A DNA stretch of 64,000 bases from Terrabacter sp. Ter38 (GCF_024519435.1 NZ_JALJRZ010000011.1:1-64000); one strand, 5' to 3'. Positions 15,087 to 26,355 are shown, counted from the stretch's first letter. Notes: generated from the letters alone by a model not told the origin. Numbers and translations: made by a program.

Positions 15087-15959
15087 ATGCATCTCGGACT
15101 GCACCTCGCCAACTTCACGTGGAGCGGTGGCTCCTCCACCTTCGTCGACGACCTCGTCCGCACGGCGCGGACCGCGGAGGACGTCGGCTTCACCAAGCTC
15201 TCCGTCATGGACCACGTCTGGCAGATCGGCGTGATCGGGCCCAAGGAGCACGAGATGCTCGAGGCCTACACGGCCCTCGGCTTCCTCGCCGCGGTCACCG
15301 AGAAGGTGCAGCTGCTCGCCTGGGTCACGGCCGCCGTCTACCGTGAACCGGGGCTGCTCGCCAAGGAGGTGACGACCCTCGACGTGCTGTCGAAGGGTCG
15401 CGCCATGCTCGGCATCGGCGCGGCGTGGAACGAGGAGGAGTGCGTCGGACTCGGCCTGCCGTTCCCCGCCACCGCCGAGCGCTTCGAGCGCCTCGAGGAG
15501 ACGCTGCAGATCTGCCTCCAGATGTGGGGCGAGAGCGTCGAGCCGTATGCCGGCAAGCACTACCGCCTCGGCAGCACGCTCAACTCCCCGCAGTCGGTGC
15601 AGCGCCCGCACCCGCCGATCCTCATCGGGGGCGGTGGCGAGAAGAAGACGCTGCGGATGGTGGCGCAGTACGCCCAGGCCTGCAACCTCTTCGACAGTCC
15701 CGACCTCGCCCACAAGCTCGAGGTGCTCCGCGGTCACTGCGAGGCTCTCGGCCGCGACTACGACGAGATCGAGAAGACCGTCATGGGACCGGTCGACCCG
15801 GGCCCAGACGGCGCGAACGTCGACGCCACGCTCGAGCACCTGCGGGACCTCGCCGGTCTGGGTGTGACGCACGTGCAGCTCGGCGTCGGTGACGGCTCGA
15901 AGACCGACGTGCTCGAGCTCATCGGCGAGCGGATCATCCCCGAGGCCGCGCGCTTCTGA
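15087..15959 (+). CDS. LLM-class F420-dependent oxidoreductase
   Basis: 290 residues with the luciferase-like TIM-barrel fold: MHLGLHLANFTWSG at the N-terminus, a non-prolyl cis-peptide region (LAWVTAAVYREPGLLAKEVTTLD), and the phosphate-binding ILIGGGGEKKTLR. Actinobacterial members of this subfamily use coenzyme F420 rather than FMN; the sequence suggests but does not prove this. It is a single gene ending 3 nt from the convergent ABC permease stop. Confidence 0.87.
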   Translation: MHLGLHLANFTWSGGSSTFVDDLVRTARTAEDVGFTKLSVMDHVWQIGVIGPKEHEMLEAYTALGFLAAVTEKVQLLAWVTAAVYREPGLLAKEVTTLDVLSKGRAMLGIGAAWNEEECVGLGLPFPATAERFERLEETLQICLQMWGESVEPYAGKHYRLGSTLNSPQSVQRPHPPILIGGGGEKKTLRMVAQYAQACNLFDSPDLAHKLEVLRGHCEALGRDYDEIEKTVMGPVDPGPDGANVDATLEHLRDLAGLGVTHVQLGVGDGSKTDVLELIGERIIPEAARF

Positions 15960-15962
15960 CGC

Positions 15963-16889
15963 TCAGCTGAGGATGTCGGCGCGGCGGAAGCGGCGGTAGG
16001 CGAGCATCGTGAAGGCGACCGCCCACACGAGCGCCCAGAGGGCGCCGTGCACCATGTCGGTGTAGTCCGGTGACACGGCGAGGGCGTCCTGCCAGGCCCG
16101 CGAGTAGTGGCCGGGGAAGGCGTTGCGGTAGGGGTCGAGCGCGTCGAGCTGGTCGAGGATGTTGAGCAGGATGCTGACGAGCACGGCGCCACCGACCGCC
16201 GCGAGCGGGGCGTCGGAGCGCGTCCCGAGCCAGAAGGCGATGGCGGCGATGGGCAGCAGCGTCACGAAGATGTAGGCCATCGCGAGGGCCAGGCGGGGCA
16301 GGAACTGGCCCCACGACAGGTTCTCGCCGAGCGGGTTGGTCAGCGGGTCCCAGCCGTAGGCGACGCCGCCGACGAGCAGGCCCCACGCCGGCAGCAGGAC
16401 CGTCGCGACGAGGGTGGAGGCGATCCCGATCGCGAGCTTGCTCGTGAGCAGGCGAGCCCGCTGCACCGGCGCGATGAGCAGGTAGCGCAACGACGACCAC
16501 GACGCCTCGGACGGCACGGCGTCGCCGCAGAAGAGGGCGGCGAGGAGCACGAGGAGCAGCTCCGAGGCGAGGAAGACGAGCACGAGGCTGAAGTTGGCGG
16601 CCCCGCTCTGGGCGAGGTCGAAGATCCGGGTCGACGCACCGCCGCGGCTGTTGCTCGACCGCTGGCCGAAGGCGAACGACCCGACGAGGACGAGCGGCAG
16701 CGCGAGGAGCAGCCCGAAGGCCCAGATCGTGCGTCGCCGGCCCCACTGCCGGCGCAGCTCGGATCGCCACGAGAGCGGGTCGCGCACCTGGTGGATCTCG
16801 CCGCCCCCTGCTGCCGGGGCCGGCTCGATGACGTCGAGCAGCGCGTCCCCGGGGCTCACGTCCGGCCCCTCTGCGTGGGTCTCGCTCAT
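15963..16889 (-). CDS. ABC-2 type membrane permease
   Basis: 308 residues, about six membrane helices after a soluble N-terminus of 50 residues. The order (first helix TIWAFGLLLALPLVLVGSFAFG, a large outer loop, then five helices) is that of ABC-2 permeases partnered with single ATPases. The ATG overlaps the stop of the hydrolase-ATPase fusion gene (ATGA), so the two are co-translated and should form one transporter. The exported substrate is unknown; with a secreted hydrolase attached it may be a peptide or an ester-containing compound. Confidence 0.87.
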   Translation of the reverse strand: MSETHAEGPDVSPGDALLDVIEPAPAAGGGEIHQVRDPLSWRSELRRQWGRRRTIWAFGLLLALPLVLVGSFAFGQRSSNSRGGASTRIFDLAQSGAANFSLVLVFLASELLLVLLAALFCGDAVPSEASWSSLRYLLIAPVQRARLLTSKLAIGIASTLVATVLLPAWGLLVGGVAYGWDPLTNPLGENLSWGQFLPRLALAMAYIFVTLLPIAAIAFWLGTRSDAPLAAVGGAVLVSILLNILDQLDALDPYRNAFPGHYSRAWQDALAVSPDYTDMVHGALWALVWAVAFTMLAYRRFRRADILS

Positions 16890-19684
16890 CGCGCCCTCAC
16901 CTGCCTCAGTCGTTCGACGAGGGACGCGCCCTCGTCTCCGGGCTCGCCGGCCGCACCCGGTGCGGATGCCGACGAGATGACGCCGAGGAACACCTCCTCG
17001 AGGTGGCGACGGCTGCTGACGCCGACGACGGGCAGCCCCGCCGACACGGCGGCCGCGACGACCTCGGCCCGACCGCGGTCGGCCACGACGACGATCCTCG
17101 TGGGGGTGTCGACGCGCACCTCGGTGACGCCGCCAGCGGCCTCGAGCGCGTGCACGCCGGCACTGACGACGTCGTGGTCGACGTGCTCGGGCAGGTCGAG
17201 GATCGTCGTGTCGTCGCTGTCGACGAGCTCGGCGACGGGGCCCTGCGTGATGACTCGGCCGGCGTGCATGACGACGACGTGGGTGCACGTCATCTCGACC
17301 TCGGCGAGCAGGTGGCTCGACACCACGACGGTGCGCCCGGTCTCGGCGTAGCGGCGCAGGATCGGGCGCATCGCCGCGATCTGGGGCGGGTCGAGGCCGT
17401 TGGTCGGCTCGTCGAGGATGAGCAGCTCGGGCAGTCCCAGCATGGCCTGGGCGATGCCGAGCCGCTGCTTCATGCCGTGGCTGTAGGACTTGACCGGCCG
17501 GTCGACGGCGCCGCCGAGGGCCGCGACGTCGAGCGCCTCGGCGATGTGGGCGTCCTCGGGATCGCGGCCCGTGGCGGACCAGTAGGCCTCGAGGTTCTGG
17601 CGCCCGGTGAGGTGCGGCAGGAAGCCGGGACCCTCGATGAGCGCACCGACCCGGGCGAGCACCCGCGAGCCGGCGGAGACGGGCTCGCCGAGCACGTGGA
17701 CGCTTCCGGCGTCCGAGGAGATGAGCCCCATGACCATGCGCATCGTCGTCGTCTTGCCGGCGCCGTTGGGGCCGAGCAGCCCGACGACCTGACCCTTCTC
17801 GGCCCGCCACGACACGTCGTCGACGGCACGGTGGCCGTCGGCGTACGTCTTGACGAGTCCCTCGATGACGAGCGGGACGTCGGCGAGGTCAGGCCGCGGG
17901 GGGCGGTGCATCCGGCGGCGACGGCGCACGTACCAGCCCACGAGCGCCACGAGGAGCAGGACCGCGAGAGCGCCGGCGGCGAAGAGGGTCTCCGTGTCGA
18001 CGCCGCCGGCCACGGCGCCGTCGACTGCGGCGCCGGTCGCGACCGGGAGGGTGAGGGCCGAGGCCCCCGAGATGCGGATGCCGCTCGGGGTCCGCGAGTT
18101 GGAGTACGTCGACTCGGTGCTCGTCAGCAGGACGCGCCATCGGGTGCCGGCCGGCAGGTCGTAGGTCGCGGCCGGGAGCGAGATCGTCACGGGGGTGGGC
18201 GCGCCCGGCGTCACGGTCAGGCGCACCGGCGCGACGAGCGGGTTGGTCAGCGTCACCGAGCCACCGGTGACGCGCCACACCGAGGCGAAGAGCGTGACGT
18301 CGGGAGCGTCGGACGTGACGGTGAGCCGCATCGTGGGCGACCCGACCACGGTCGCGGCCTCGGCGACGGGCAGGGTGTCGAGGGCCGTCGACTGACCGGG
18401 CAGCGCCGCGATCTGGTAGGTCGAGAGGCTGACGCCCAACGCGGCGAGGCCGGGCACGGCGATGAGGGAGGCGGGCTGCCCGCCGGGCGGGTGCAGCAGC
18501 GTCCCGGAGGTCGTCGTCAGGGGCAGCTCGCGCGTCCGGAGCGCCGCGCCGGACAGACCCGGGTACGCCGTCAGGGTGTGGAGCGTCGTCGGCTGACCCG
18601 CCCGGCCGGCGGGGGTGCCGTAGGTGAAGGCCGCTGTGGGCAGGGCCGATCCGCGCGCGCCCTTGTCGCGGACGTAGTGGTCGAGCCACGTGTAGGAGGC
18701 CTCGACCTCCTCCGCCTCGTGCGTGCTCGGGGCGTCGTGGCCGCCGTCGCTCCAGCGGACGGCATACGGCGTGCCGGAGGCGGCGAGCGCCGACGCGTTG
18801 GCGTCGGCCTGGTCGAGCCCGAAGAGCGAGTCGCCGACCCCCTGGACGAGGAAGGTCGGCGCGGTGACGGCGTTCATCGTCGGCTTGGGGCTGTGGGCGC
18901 GCAGCAGCGTCGTCAGCTGTGGTGAAGCGGTGCCGGTCTCGGAGGCCTGGACGAAGAGGCGGCAGATCGTCGGGTCGAAGCGGCCGCAGTCGGCGGCGCC
19001 GGCGCCAGTGCCCGCACCCTGGCCTCCACGGAGCGCCGAGAGGAAGAAGTTCGTCGCCCAGACCTGCTTGAAGGGTCCGGCGACGGCGATCGGCGATCGC
19101 CCGGCCGCGGTGGTCGCCGGCTTCGTCACGGCGGACTGCGGGAAGAAGGCGTCGGCGAGGTCGTTCCACGTGATGGCCGAGACGACGCCGTCGACCCGTC
19201 GGTCGGAGCCGGCCAGCATGAGGCCGAGGGCACCACCGTAGGACGCACCCATGACCCCGGCGCGCGGGTCGCCGGGACCGTCGAGCTCGACGTCGGCGCG
19301 CTTGGCCGCGAGGTCGAGCAGCGTTCTCGCGTCAGCGATCTCGTAGGCCGGGTCGTTGAGGTGGATGCGACCCCCGGACGCGCCGTGTCCGCGGGCGCTC
19401 CACGCGATGACGACGTAGCCGCGGTCGTGCAGGTCGTTCGCCTGGCTCGTCACCGAGTCCTTGGTGCCGCCGAAGCCGTGGGCGAGCAGGACGACCGGGT
19501 GCTTGCCGCTCGCTTGCGGCCACACGGAGACGTCGAGGCGCACGGCCGTGCCGTCGGGCTCGGCGCCGACCGGCACCGTCGTGACCTCGGGGGCGACCGC
19601 GTCGGCTCGGGCGGTCGGCGCGGGCGCGATCGCCAGGCTCGACCCGAGGACGAGCGCGGCGAGGAGGGAGGCCCGGACCGACAT
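16886..19684 (-). CDS. fusion of a secreted alpha/beta hydrolase (S15/CocE-like) and an ABC transporter ATPase
   Basis: 932 residues in one frame. Residues 1-28 are a signal peptide ending in ARADA. Residues about 30-540 form an X-Pro dipeptidyl-peptidase/CocE-type hydrolase with Ser148 (GASYGG), Asp285 (GVGDSLF) and His316 (DGGHDAPS), plus a C-terminal jelly-roll. A membrane helix (about 566-586, then RRRRRM) leads into a cytoplasmic ABC ATPase: Walker A GPNGAGKT at 638-645, signature YSHGMKQR at 734-741, Walker B LLILDEP at 754-760. The hydrolase thus sits outside and the ATPase inside. It overlaps the permease gene by 4 nt. Similar hydrolase-ATPase fusions occur in actinobacteria, but their role is unknown to me. 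Confidence 0.88.
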   Translation of the reverse strand: MSVRASLLAALVLGSSLAIAPAPTARADAVAPEVTTVPVGAEPDGTAVRLDVSVWPQASGKHPVVLLAHGFGGTKDSVTSQANDLHDRGYVVIAWSARGHGASGGRIHLNDPAYEIADARTLLDLAAKRADVELDGPGDPRAGVMGASYGGALGLMLAGSDRRVDGVVSAITWNDLADAFFPQSAVTKPATTAAGRSPIAVAGPFKQVWATNFFLSALRGGQGAGTGAGAADCGRFDPTICRLFVQASETGTASPQLTTLLRAHSPKPTMNAVTAPTFLVQGVGDSLFGLDQADANASALAASGTPYAVRWSDGGHDAPSTHEAEEVEASYTWLDHYVRDKGARGSALPTAAFTYGTPAGRAGQPTTLHTLTAYPGLSGAALRTRELPLTTTSGTLLHPPGGQPASLIAVPGLAALGVSLSTYQIAALPGQSTALDTLPVAEAATVVGSPTMRLTVTSDAPDVTLFASVWRVTGGSVTLTNPLVAPVRLTVTPGAPTPVTISLPAATYDLPAGTRWRVLLTSTESTYSNSRTPSGIRISGASALTLPVATGAAVDGAVAGGVDTETLFAAGALAVLLLVALVGWYVRRRRRMHRPPRPDLADVPLVIEGLVKTYADGHRAVDDVSWRAEKGQVVGLLGPNGAGKTTTMRMVMGLISSDAGSVHVLGEPVSAGSRVLARVGALIEGPGFLPHLTGRQNLEAYWSATGRDPEDAHIAEALDVAALGGAVDRPVKSYSHGMKQRLGIAQAMLGLPELLILDEPTNGLDPPQIAAMRPILRRYAETGRTVVVSSHLLAEVEMTCTHVVVMHAGRVITQGPVAELVDSDDTTILDLPEHVDHDVVSAGVHALEAAGGVTEVRVDTPTRIVVVADRGRAEVVAAAVSAGLPVVGVSSRRHLEEVFLGVISSASAPGAAGEPGDEGASLVERLRQVRAR

Positions 19685-19746
19685 GACGACATCACATCAC
19701 GGGCTCGTCGTTGAACGGTCACCGACCGTCGAGGGTTGGGCCGGGG

Positions 19747-19995
19747 TCAGTCGCGGGAGAGACGCTGCTCGAGGACGTAGGCCAGGACGATGCACACGAC
19801 GAGGACCATGGCGGGCGGGATGAACCGCGCGGCGCCCTCGAGCTGGAGCCACTCGTACGGCGCGACGGTGAACTCGAAGAGCGACAGGTCGAGCAGGTAG
19901 CGCACGATCGGGAGCACCCCGAAGACGATGCCGATGACGCCGACGAGGTTGATGACGAAGCGCGAGCGCGCCCCGGTGTCCTGCGGGTCGGTCAC
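19747..19995 (-). CDS. small membrane protein, 82 residues
   Basis: Two membrane helices ([19 protein letters not shown] and [16 protein letters not shown]) joined by a loop of about 25 residues. The GTG start at 19995 overlaps the ankyrin gene stop (GTGA), so both are translated from one message. No family recognised. Association with the ankyrin protein is inferred from coupling only. Confidence 0.65.
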   Translation of the reverse strand: MTDPQDTGARSRFVINLVGVIGIVFGVLPIVRYLLDLSLFEFTVAPYEWLQLEGAARFIPPAMVLVVCIVLAYVLEQRLSRD

Positions 19996-20390
19996 GGTCG
20001 GTCCTCTCCGTCGATGAGGTGCTGCTGCCCGAACAGCGCGGCCGTGGCTCGCGCGGTCGGCGAGCCGGCGTCGAGGTCGGCGCCCGCCGCGACGAGGACC
20101 CTGACGACCTCGTCCTCCCCCTTGAACATCGCCCCGGCGACCGGGGACTGGTCGCGGTCGTTGCGGCGGTCGACGTCGGCGCCGCGGGCCACCAGCGTCG
20201 TGACCGTGTCGAGGTGACCGTGGTAGGCGGCGAGCATGACGAGCGTGTTGCCAGCGGGGTCCTGCTGGTCGAGCGGGAAGCCGTGGTCGAGAAACTCGAC
20301 GAGGTCGGCCGTGCGACCGTCGCGCGCCATGTCCATCGCGACCGCCACGATCTGCCCCTGCTGCTCGGGGGTGAGCGGCGACTCCGTCAT
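19992..20390 (-). CDS. ankyrin-repeat protein
   Basis: 132 residues with three to four ankyrin repeats ([65 protein letters not shown]). No signal peptide, so cytoplasmic. Short bacterial ankyrin proteins mediate protein contacts, and some sit next to catalase or peroxidase genes; here a thiol peroxidase gene is divergent 72 nt away. A TAGGTT hexamer 6 nt before the ATG suggests a leaderless start. Downstream lies the coupled membrane protein, a possible partner. Confidence 0.85.
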   Translation of the reverse strand: MTESPLTPEQQGQIVAVAMDMARDGRTADLVEFLDHGFPLDQQDPAGNTLVMLAAYHGHLDTVTTLVARGADVDRRNDRDQSPVAGAMFKGEDEVVRVLVAAGADLDAGSPTARATAALFGQQHLIDGEDRP

Positions 20391-20396
20391 GCCACC

Positions 20397-20402
20397 AACC
20401 TA
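20397..20402 (-). promoter_or_regulatory. leaderless-type -10 hexamer (TAGGTT) of the ankyrin gene
   Basis: TAGGTT on the minus strand lies 6 nt before the ATG at 20390. Confidence 0.45.
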
Positions 20403-20462
20403 CGGGTCGCCCCGTGGGCATGCGGCGACGGTAGACCCAGGCCGTCCGTGTTAGATACGTCC

Positions 20463-22154
<1,692 letters not shown>

Positions 22155-22160
22155 GGTGCG

Positions 22161-22201
22161 AGATTAGTTAGATGTCTGACTATCTGTCAACGAATAGTCA
22201 G
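22161..22201 (-). promoter_or_regulatory. leaderless sigma-70-type promoter of the MFS gene with MarR operator
   Basis: On the minus strand TTGACA (22185-22190) and TAATCT (22161-22166) are 18 bp apart, and TAATCT ends 6 nt before the ATG at 22154. The palindrome CTGACTAT-N10-ATAGTCAG (22176-22201) covers the -35 and spacer. A dimer bound here would block the promoter. Confidence 0.65.
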
Positions 22202-22243
22202 GAACCGATGTACGGCGCGCTGCACCTCTGCGAGACTGGCGCC

Positions 22244-22750
22244 ATGGCGAGAGCACGGCAGGACTCGGTCGACCGGCACGTCGCACGCTGGAGCGGCCTC
22301 CTCGAGGACATGGACCCCGAGGTCGAGGGCGCCGTCACGCGCATGCAGGCGATCACCAAGCGGCTCAAGGCCGCCGACCACGCGAGCTACGCCGGGACGG
22401 ACGACACCATCGAGGACTACCACACGCTCCACGCACTGATGGTCCAGCCGTTCCCCGAGGAGGCGACCCCCGCACAGCTCGCCGACGCGTGCGGCGTGAC
22501 CCGCGCCGCGATGACGTCACGCACCGACCGGCTCGTGCAGCGCGGACACGTGACGCGGGAGGTCGACCCCATCGACCGGCGCCGCATCCTCATCCGACCG
22601 ACGCCGTCGGGACGGGCGCTGTGGGAGAGGGGGATCGAGGCCGGCATGGCTCGTGAGCAGGAGGCCTTCTCGGGCCTGACCGCCAGGGACCTCGTCGCCC
22701 TCAACGGCCTGCTGCGCAAGGTCCTCCTCCACCTCGAGGGCGAGGACTGA
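22244..22750 (+). CDS. MarR-family regulator, divergent from the MFS gene
   Basis: 168 residues from the ATG at 22244 (MARARQDSVDRHVARWSG); a longer in-frame start at 22172 would lie inside the operator and is less likely. The winged helix is at about residues 75-140 (TPAQLADACGVTRAAMTSRTDRLVQRGHVTREVDPIDRRRILIRPT). The operator palindrome between it and the MFS gene supports repression of that transporter. The stop lies 4 nt before the convergent glpK stop. Confidence 0.87.
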   Translation: MARARQDSVDRHVARWSGLLEDMDPEVEGAVTRMQAITKRLKAADHASYAGTDDTIEDYHTLHALMVQPFPEEATPAQLADACGVTRAAMTSRTDRLVQRGHVTREVDPIDRRRILIRPTPSGRALWERGIEAGMAREQEAFSGLTARDLVALNGLLRKVLLHLEGED

Positions 22751-22754
22751 GGCG

Positions 22755-24281
22755 TCACGGAGTGTCGGCGTCGACCCAGTCGAGGGTGCGCTCGACGGCC
22801 TTCTTCCACGTGCGGAAGAGGCGCTCCCTCTCGGGCTCCTCCATCGCGGGGGTCCACCGGCGGTCCTCGCCCCAGTTCTCACGGATCTCGTCGGTGCTCT
22901 GCCAGTAGCCGACGGCCAGCCCGGCGGCATACGCGGCGCCGAGAGCGGTGGTCTCGGCCACGACGGGTCGCACGACGTCGACGCCGAGCAGGTCGGCCTG
23001 GAACTGCATGAGCGTCTCGTTGACGACCATGCCGCCGTCGACCCGCAGCTCGGTGAGCGGCACTCCCGAGTCGGCGTTCATCGCCTCGAGCACCTCGCGC
23101 GTCTGGAACGCCGTGGCCTCCAACGCTGCTCGGGCGATGTGACCCTTGTTGACGAAGCGGGTCAGACCGACGAGCGCACCGCGGGCGTCGGGACGCCAGT
23201 GGGGGGCGAAGAGGCCGGAGAAGGCCGGGACGAAGTAGGCGCCCCCGTTGTCGTCGACGCTCGCGGCCAGCGTCTCGATCTCCTTGGCGTCCGTGATGAG
23301 GCCGAGGTTGTCACGCAGCCACTGCACGAGCGACCCCGTGACGGCGATGGAGCCCTCGAGTGCGTAGACCGGCCTGTCGTCTCCGAGCCGGTAGCAGACC
23401 GTCGTCAGCAGCCCGTTCTTCGAGGCGACGATCTCCTCACCCGTGTTGAGGAGCATGAAGTTGCCGGTGCCGTAGGTGTTCTTGGCCGAGCCGACGTCGA
23501 GACAGGCCTGGCCGAAGGTCGCCGCCTGCTGGTCGCCGAGGATGCCCGCCACCGGGACGTCGATGAGGATGCCCGGCTTGCACGTGCCGTAGACCTCGGA
23601 CGACGATCGGATCTCGGGGAGCATCGCCAGGGGGACCCCGATCGCCTTCGCGGCCGAGGCGTCCCAGTCGAGGGTGCGCAGGTCCATCAGGAGGGTGCGC
23701 GAGGCGTTCGTGACGTCGGTGACGTGCACGCCATCGTCGTCGGCGCCGCCCGTGAGGTTCCAGAGCAGCCAGGTGTCGATGGTGCCGAAGAGCAGCTCCC
23801 CCGCCTCGGCGCGCTCACGGGCGCCGTCGACGTGGTCGAGGATCCAGCGGGCCTTGGGCCCGGCGAAGTACGTCGCGAGCGGCAGCCCGGTCACCTCTTT
23901 GAAGCGCTCGACGCCGCCGTCGCGGGCCAGCTCGTCGCAGATCGCCTGGGTGCGGGTGTCCTGCCAGACGATGGCGTTGTGGATCGGCCGGCCGGTGGCC
24001 CGCTCCCACACGACGGTGGTCTCGCGCTGGTTCGTGATGCCGACCGCAGCGATGTGGGTGGCGTTGAGGTTCGCCTTGCCGAGTGCGCCTCCGACGACGA
24101 CGCGGGTGTTCTGCCAGATCTCCATCGCGTCGTGCTCGACCCACCCGGCCCGCGGGAAGATCTGCCGGTGCTCCATCTGGTCGACGGCCACGACGCGACC
24201 GCTGCGGTCGAAGACCATGGCCCGGGTGCTCGTCGTCCCCTGGTCGATCGACACGACATGGCTGCGCTGCTCCGTCGGCAT
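22755..24281 (-). CDS. glpK: glycerol kinase
   Basis: 508 residues, normal for GlpK, which phosphorylates glycerol with ATP to glycerol-3-phosphate. FGGY-family features include the N-terminal phosphate loop ([15 protein letters not shown]), the glycerol-contacting segment around [27 protein letters not shown], and the ATPase motif [29 protein letters not shown] hexamer 6 nt before the ATG points to a leaderless transcript independent of the small gene 23 nt upstream. glpD, the next enzyme, is divergent about 300 nt away. No glycerol facilitator gene is present here. Confidence 0.95.
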   Translation of the reverse strand: MPTEQRSHVVSIDQGTTSTRAMVFDRSGRVVAVDQMEHRQIFPRAGWVEHDAMEIWQNTRVVVGGALGKANLNATHIAAVGITNQRETTVVWERATGRPIHNAIVWQDTRTQAICDELARDGGVERFKEVTGLPLATYFAGPKARWILDHVDGARERAEAGELLFGTIDTWLLWNLTGGADDDGVHVTDVTNASRTLLMDLRTLDWDASAAKAIGVPLAMLPEIRSSSEVYGTCKPGILIDVPVAGILGDQQAATFGQACLDVGSAKNTYGTGNFMLLNTGEEIVASKNGLLTTVCYRLGDDRPVYALEGSIAVTGSLVQWLRDNLGLITDAKEIETLAASVDDNGGAYFVPAFSGLFAPHWRPDARGALVGLTRFVNKGHIARAALEATAFQTREVLEAMNADSGVPLTELRVDGGMVVNETLMQFQADLLGVDVVRPVVAETTALGAAYAAGLAVGYWQSTDEIRENWGEDRRWTPAMEEPERERLFRTWKKAVERTLDWVDADTP

Positions 24282-24287
24282 GACCAG

Positions 24288-24293
24288 ACCGTA
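24288..24293 (-). promoter_or_regulatory. leaderless-type -10 hexamer (TACGGT) of glpK
   Basis: TACGGT on the minus strand is 6 nt before the glpK ATG and lies in the 23-nt gap after the small upstream gene. Confidence 0.45.
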
Positions 24294-24304
24294 CCGCCGC
24301 GCGC

Positions 24305-24475
24305 CTACATCTCGCCGTGGCCACGTCCGAGCTGGCGGAGGCGGTGGCGCTCGCGTGCCTCCGCCACCCTGCTGATCGCGTCACACCGCCCGCAGACGAT
24401 GATCGTCTCCCCGTCGCGGCTCTCACGGAGCCACCGGTGACCGGCGAACAGGCAGATGACCCACATGAACCTCAC
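24305..24475 (-). CDS. small Cys-containing protein, 56 residues
   Basis: A short reading frame, [15 protein letters not shown] at the start, then a CGRC knuckle and a charged tail ([12 protein letters not shown]). The GHRW...CxRC pattern resembles tiny zinc-ribbon-like proteins of the DUF1660 sort, but only two paired cysteines plus one upstream are seen. The GTG at 24475 has GACACT 6 nt upstream, compatible with a leaderless start; the ATG at 24466 is the alternative. It precedes glpK on the same strand. Function unknown. Confidence 0.5.
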   Translation of the reverse strand: MRFMWVICLFAGHRWLRESRDGETIIVCGRCDAISRVAEARERHRLRQLGRGHGEM

Positions 24476-24585
24476 CCCCACAGTGTCGCCCACGAGACGC
24501 GTGCGCAGGGAGGTCGGACGGCTCCGCGTCCCGTGATGCTCGCTCGTTAGAGTGTCTGTCTCACCAGCGACGTGAAGGGGAACCG

Positions 24586-26310
24586 ATGACGAGCCCAGTG
24601 CGGCTGGACACGGACTACCGGGCACGGGCGTGGAAGCGCCTCGCCACCAAGCAGTTCGACGTGCTCGTCGTCGGTGGAGGCGTGACCGGCGGCGGGGTGG
24701 CCCTCGACGCGGCCACCCGCGGCCTGTCCACCGCCCTCGTCGAGCAGCGCGACTTCGCCTCCGGCACGTCGTCGCGGTCGTCCAAGCTCTTCCACGGCGG
24801 CCTGCGCTACCTCGAGCAGATGAACTTCGACCTCGTCCGCGAGGCGCTCAAGGAACGCGAGCTCATGCTGAGCCGCATCGCGCCCCACCTCGTCAAGCCG
24901 GTCTCGTTCCTCTACCCGCTGACCAGCCGCGGCTGGGAGCGTCCCTACGTCACCGCGGGCCTGACCCTCTACGACTCGATGGGCGGCGCGCGCTCGGTCC
25001 CACGCCACAAGCAGCTGACCCGCACCGGAGCGCTCAAGCTCGCCCCGGCTCTCAAGCGCGACGCCCTCACCGGAGGGCTGCTCTACTACGACGCCCAGGC
25101 CGACGACGCCCGCCACACGCTGACGACGGTCCGCACCGCCGCCGCCTACGGCGCCACCGTCGTCGCCTCGGCCCGCGTCGTCGAGCTGCTGCGAGCGGGC
25201 GAGCGGGTCGTCGGCGCCCTCGTCGAGGACGTCGAGACGGGCGAGCGCACCGAGGTCCGGGCCTCCGTCGTCATCAACTGCACCGGCGTGTGGACCGACG
25301 ACATCCAGACGATGGCGGGAGGCCGCGGGCGCTTCCACGTGCGCGCGAGCAAGGGCGTGCACATCGTCGTCGCCCGCGACCGGATCAACTCCGAGACCGG
25401 CCTCATCCTGCGCACCGAGAAGTCGGTCCTCTTCGTCATCCCGTGGGGCACCCACTGGATCATCGGCACCACCGACACCGACTGGGAGCTCGACCTCGCC
25501 CACCCCGCCGCGACCCGGGCCGACATCGACTACATCCTCGAGCACATCAACACCGTGCTGAAGGTGCCGCTGACCCACGAGGACATCCAGGGCGTCTACG
25601 CCGGACTGCGCCCCCTGCTCTCCGGCGAGAGCGAGGACACGAGCCAGCTCTCGCGGGAGCACGCCGTGGCCCGCCCGCAGCCCGGCCTCATCTCCATCGC
25701 CGGCGGCAAGTACACGACCTACCGCGTCATGGCCGCCGACGCCGTCGACGCCGCCCGTGAGGACATCGGTGGCGACGTCTCCGACAGCGTCACCGAGTTC
25801 ATCCCGCTCTCGGGCGCCGAGGGCTACGTCGCGCTCGTCAACCAGATCGACCGGCTCGCGCGCCACCAGGACCTCCCGGTCTGGCGCATCACCCACCTGC
25901 TCGAGCGCTACGGCTCGCTCGTCCACGAGCTCTTCGCCCTCGCCGAGGACGACCGCTCCCTCTACGACCCGCTCCCCGGCGCGGAGGAATACCTCCGGGT
26001 CGAGGCGCTGTATGCCGCCACGCACGAGGGCGCGCTGCACCTCGACGACGTGCTGGCCCGCCGCACGCGCATCTCCATCGAGACCTCGAGCCGTGGCGCC
26101 GACAGTGCTCGGGCCGTGGCCGAGATCGTGGCCCCCGTCCTCGGCTGGGACGCCGAGCGGAGCGAGGCCGAGGTGTCCGCCTACATCGCCCGGGTCGAGG
26201 CGGAGCTCGAGTCGCAGAAGGAGCTCGCCGACTCCGAGGCAAACGCCGAGCGGCTGAGTGCGCCGGACGTGCGCCGGATCCCCGTGAGCCGGGCGCCCGA
26301 GCAGCCCTGA
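24586..26310 (+). CDS. glpD: aerobic glycerol-3-phosphate dehydrogenase
   Basis: 574 residues. The N-terminal FAD-binding motif VLVVGGGVTGGGVALDAATRG is at about residues 26-46, followed by the GlpD signature FASGTSSRSSKLFHGGLRYL and the substrate/FAD segment ISIAGGKYTTYRVMAADAVD. The enzyme oxidises glycerol-3-phosphate to dihydroxyacetone phosphate and feeds electrons to quinones at the membrane. It has a normal Shine-Dalgarno (GAAGGGGA). It is divergent from glpK, and the two would allow growth on glycerol or lipid-derived glycerol phosphate. Confidence 0.95.
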   Translation: MTSPVRLDTDYRARAWKRLATKQFDVLVVGGGVTGGGVALDAATRGLSTALVEQRDFASGTSSRSSKLFHGGLRYLEQMNFDLVREALKERELMLSRIAPHLVKPVSFLYPLTSRGWERPYVTAGLTLYDSMGGARSVPRHKQLTRTGALKLAPALKRDALTGGLLYYDAQADDARHTLTTVRTAAAYGATVVASARVVELLRAGERVVGALVEDVETGERTEVRASVVINCTGVWTDDIQTMAGGRGRFHVRASKGVHIVVARDRINSETGLILRTEKSVLFVIPWGTHWIIGTTDTDWELDLAHPAATRADIDYILEHINTVLKVPLTHEDIQGVYAGLRPLLSGESEDTSQLSREHAVARPQPGLISIAGGKYTTYRVMAADAVDAAREDIGGDVSDSVTEFIPLSGAEGYVALVNQIDRLARHQDLPVWRITHLLERYGSLVHELFALAEDDRSLYDPLPGAEEYLRVEALYAATHEGALHLDDVLARRTRISIETSSRGADSARAVAEIVAPVLGWDAERSEAEVSAYIARVEAELESQKELADSEANAERLSAPDVRRIPVSRAPEQP

Positions 26311-26355
26311 CCCGGGCAAAGGCTCGACAACAGCCCCGCGCCGCGGTGACGTTCC

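Noticed and set aside
22172-22243. Earlier start of the MarR gene at 22172
   Set aside because: It would place coding sequence across the operator and -35 of the divergent promoter; the ATG at 22244 begins the MarR-like part.
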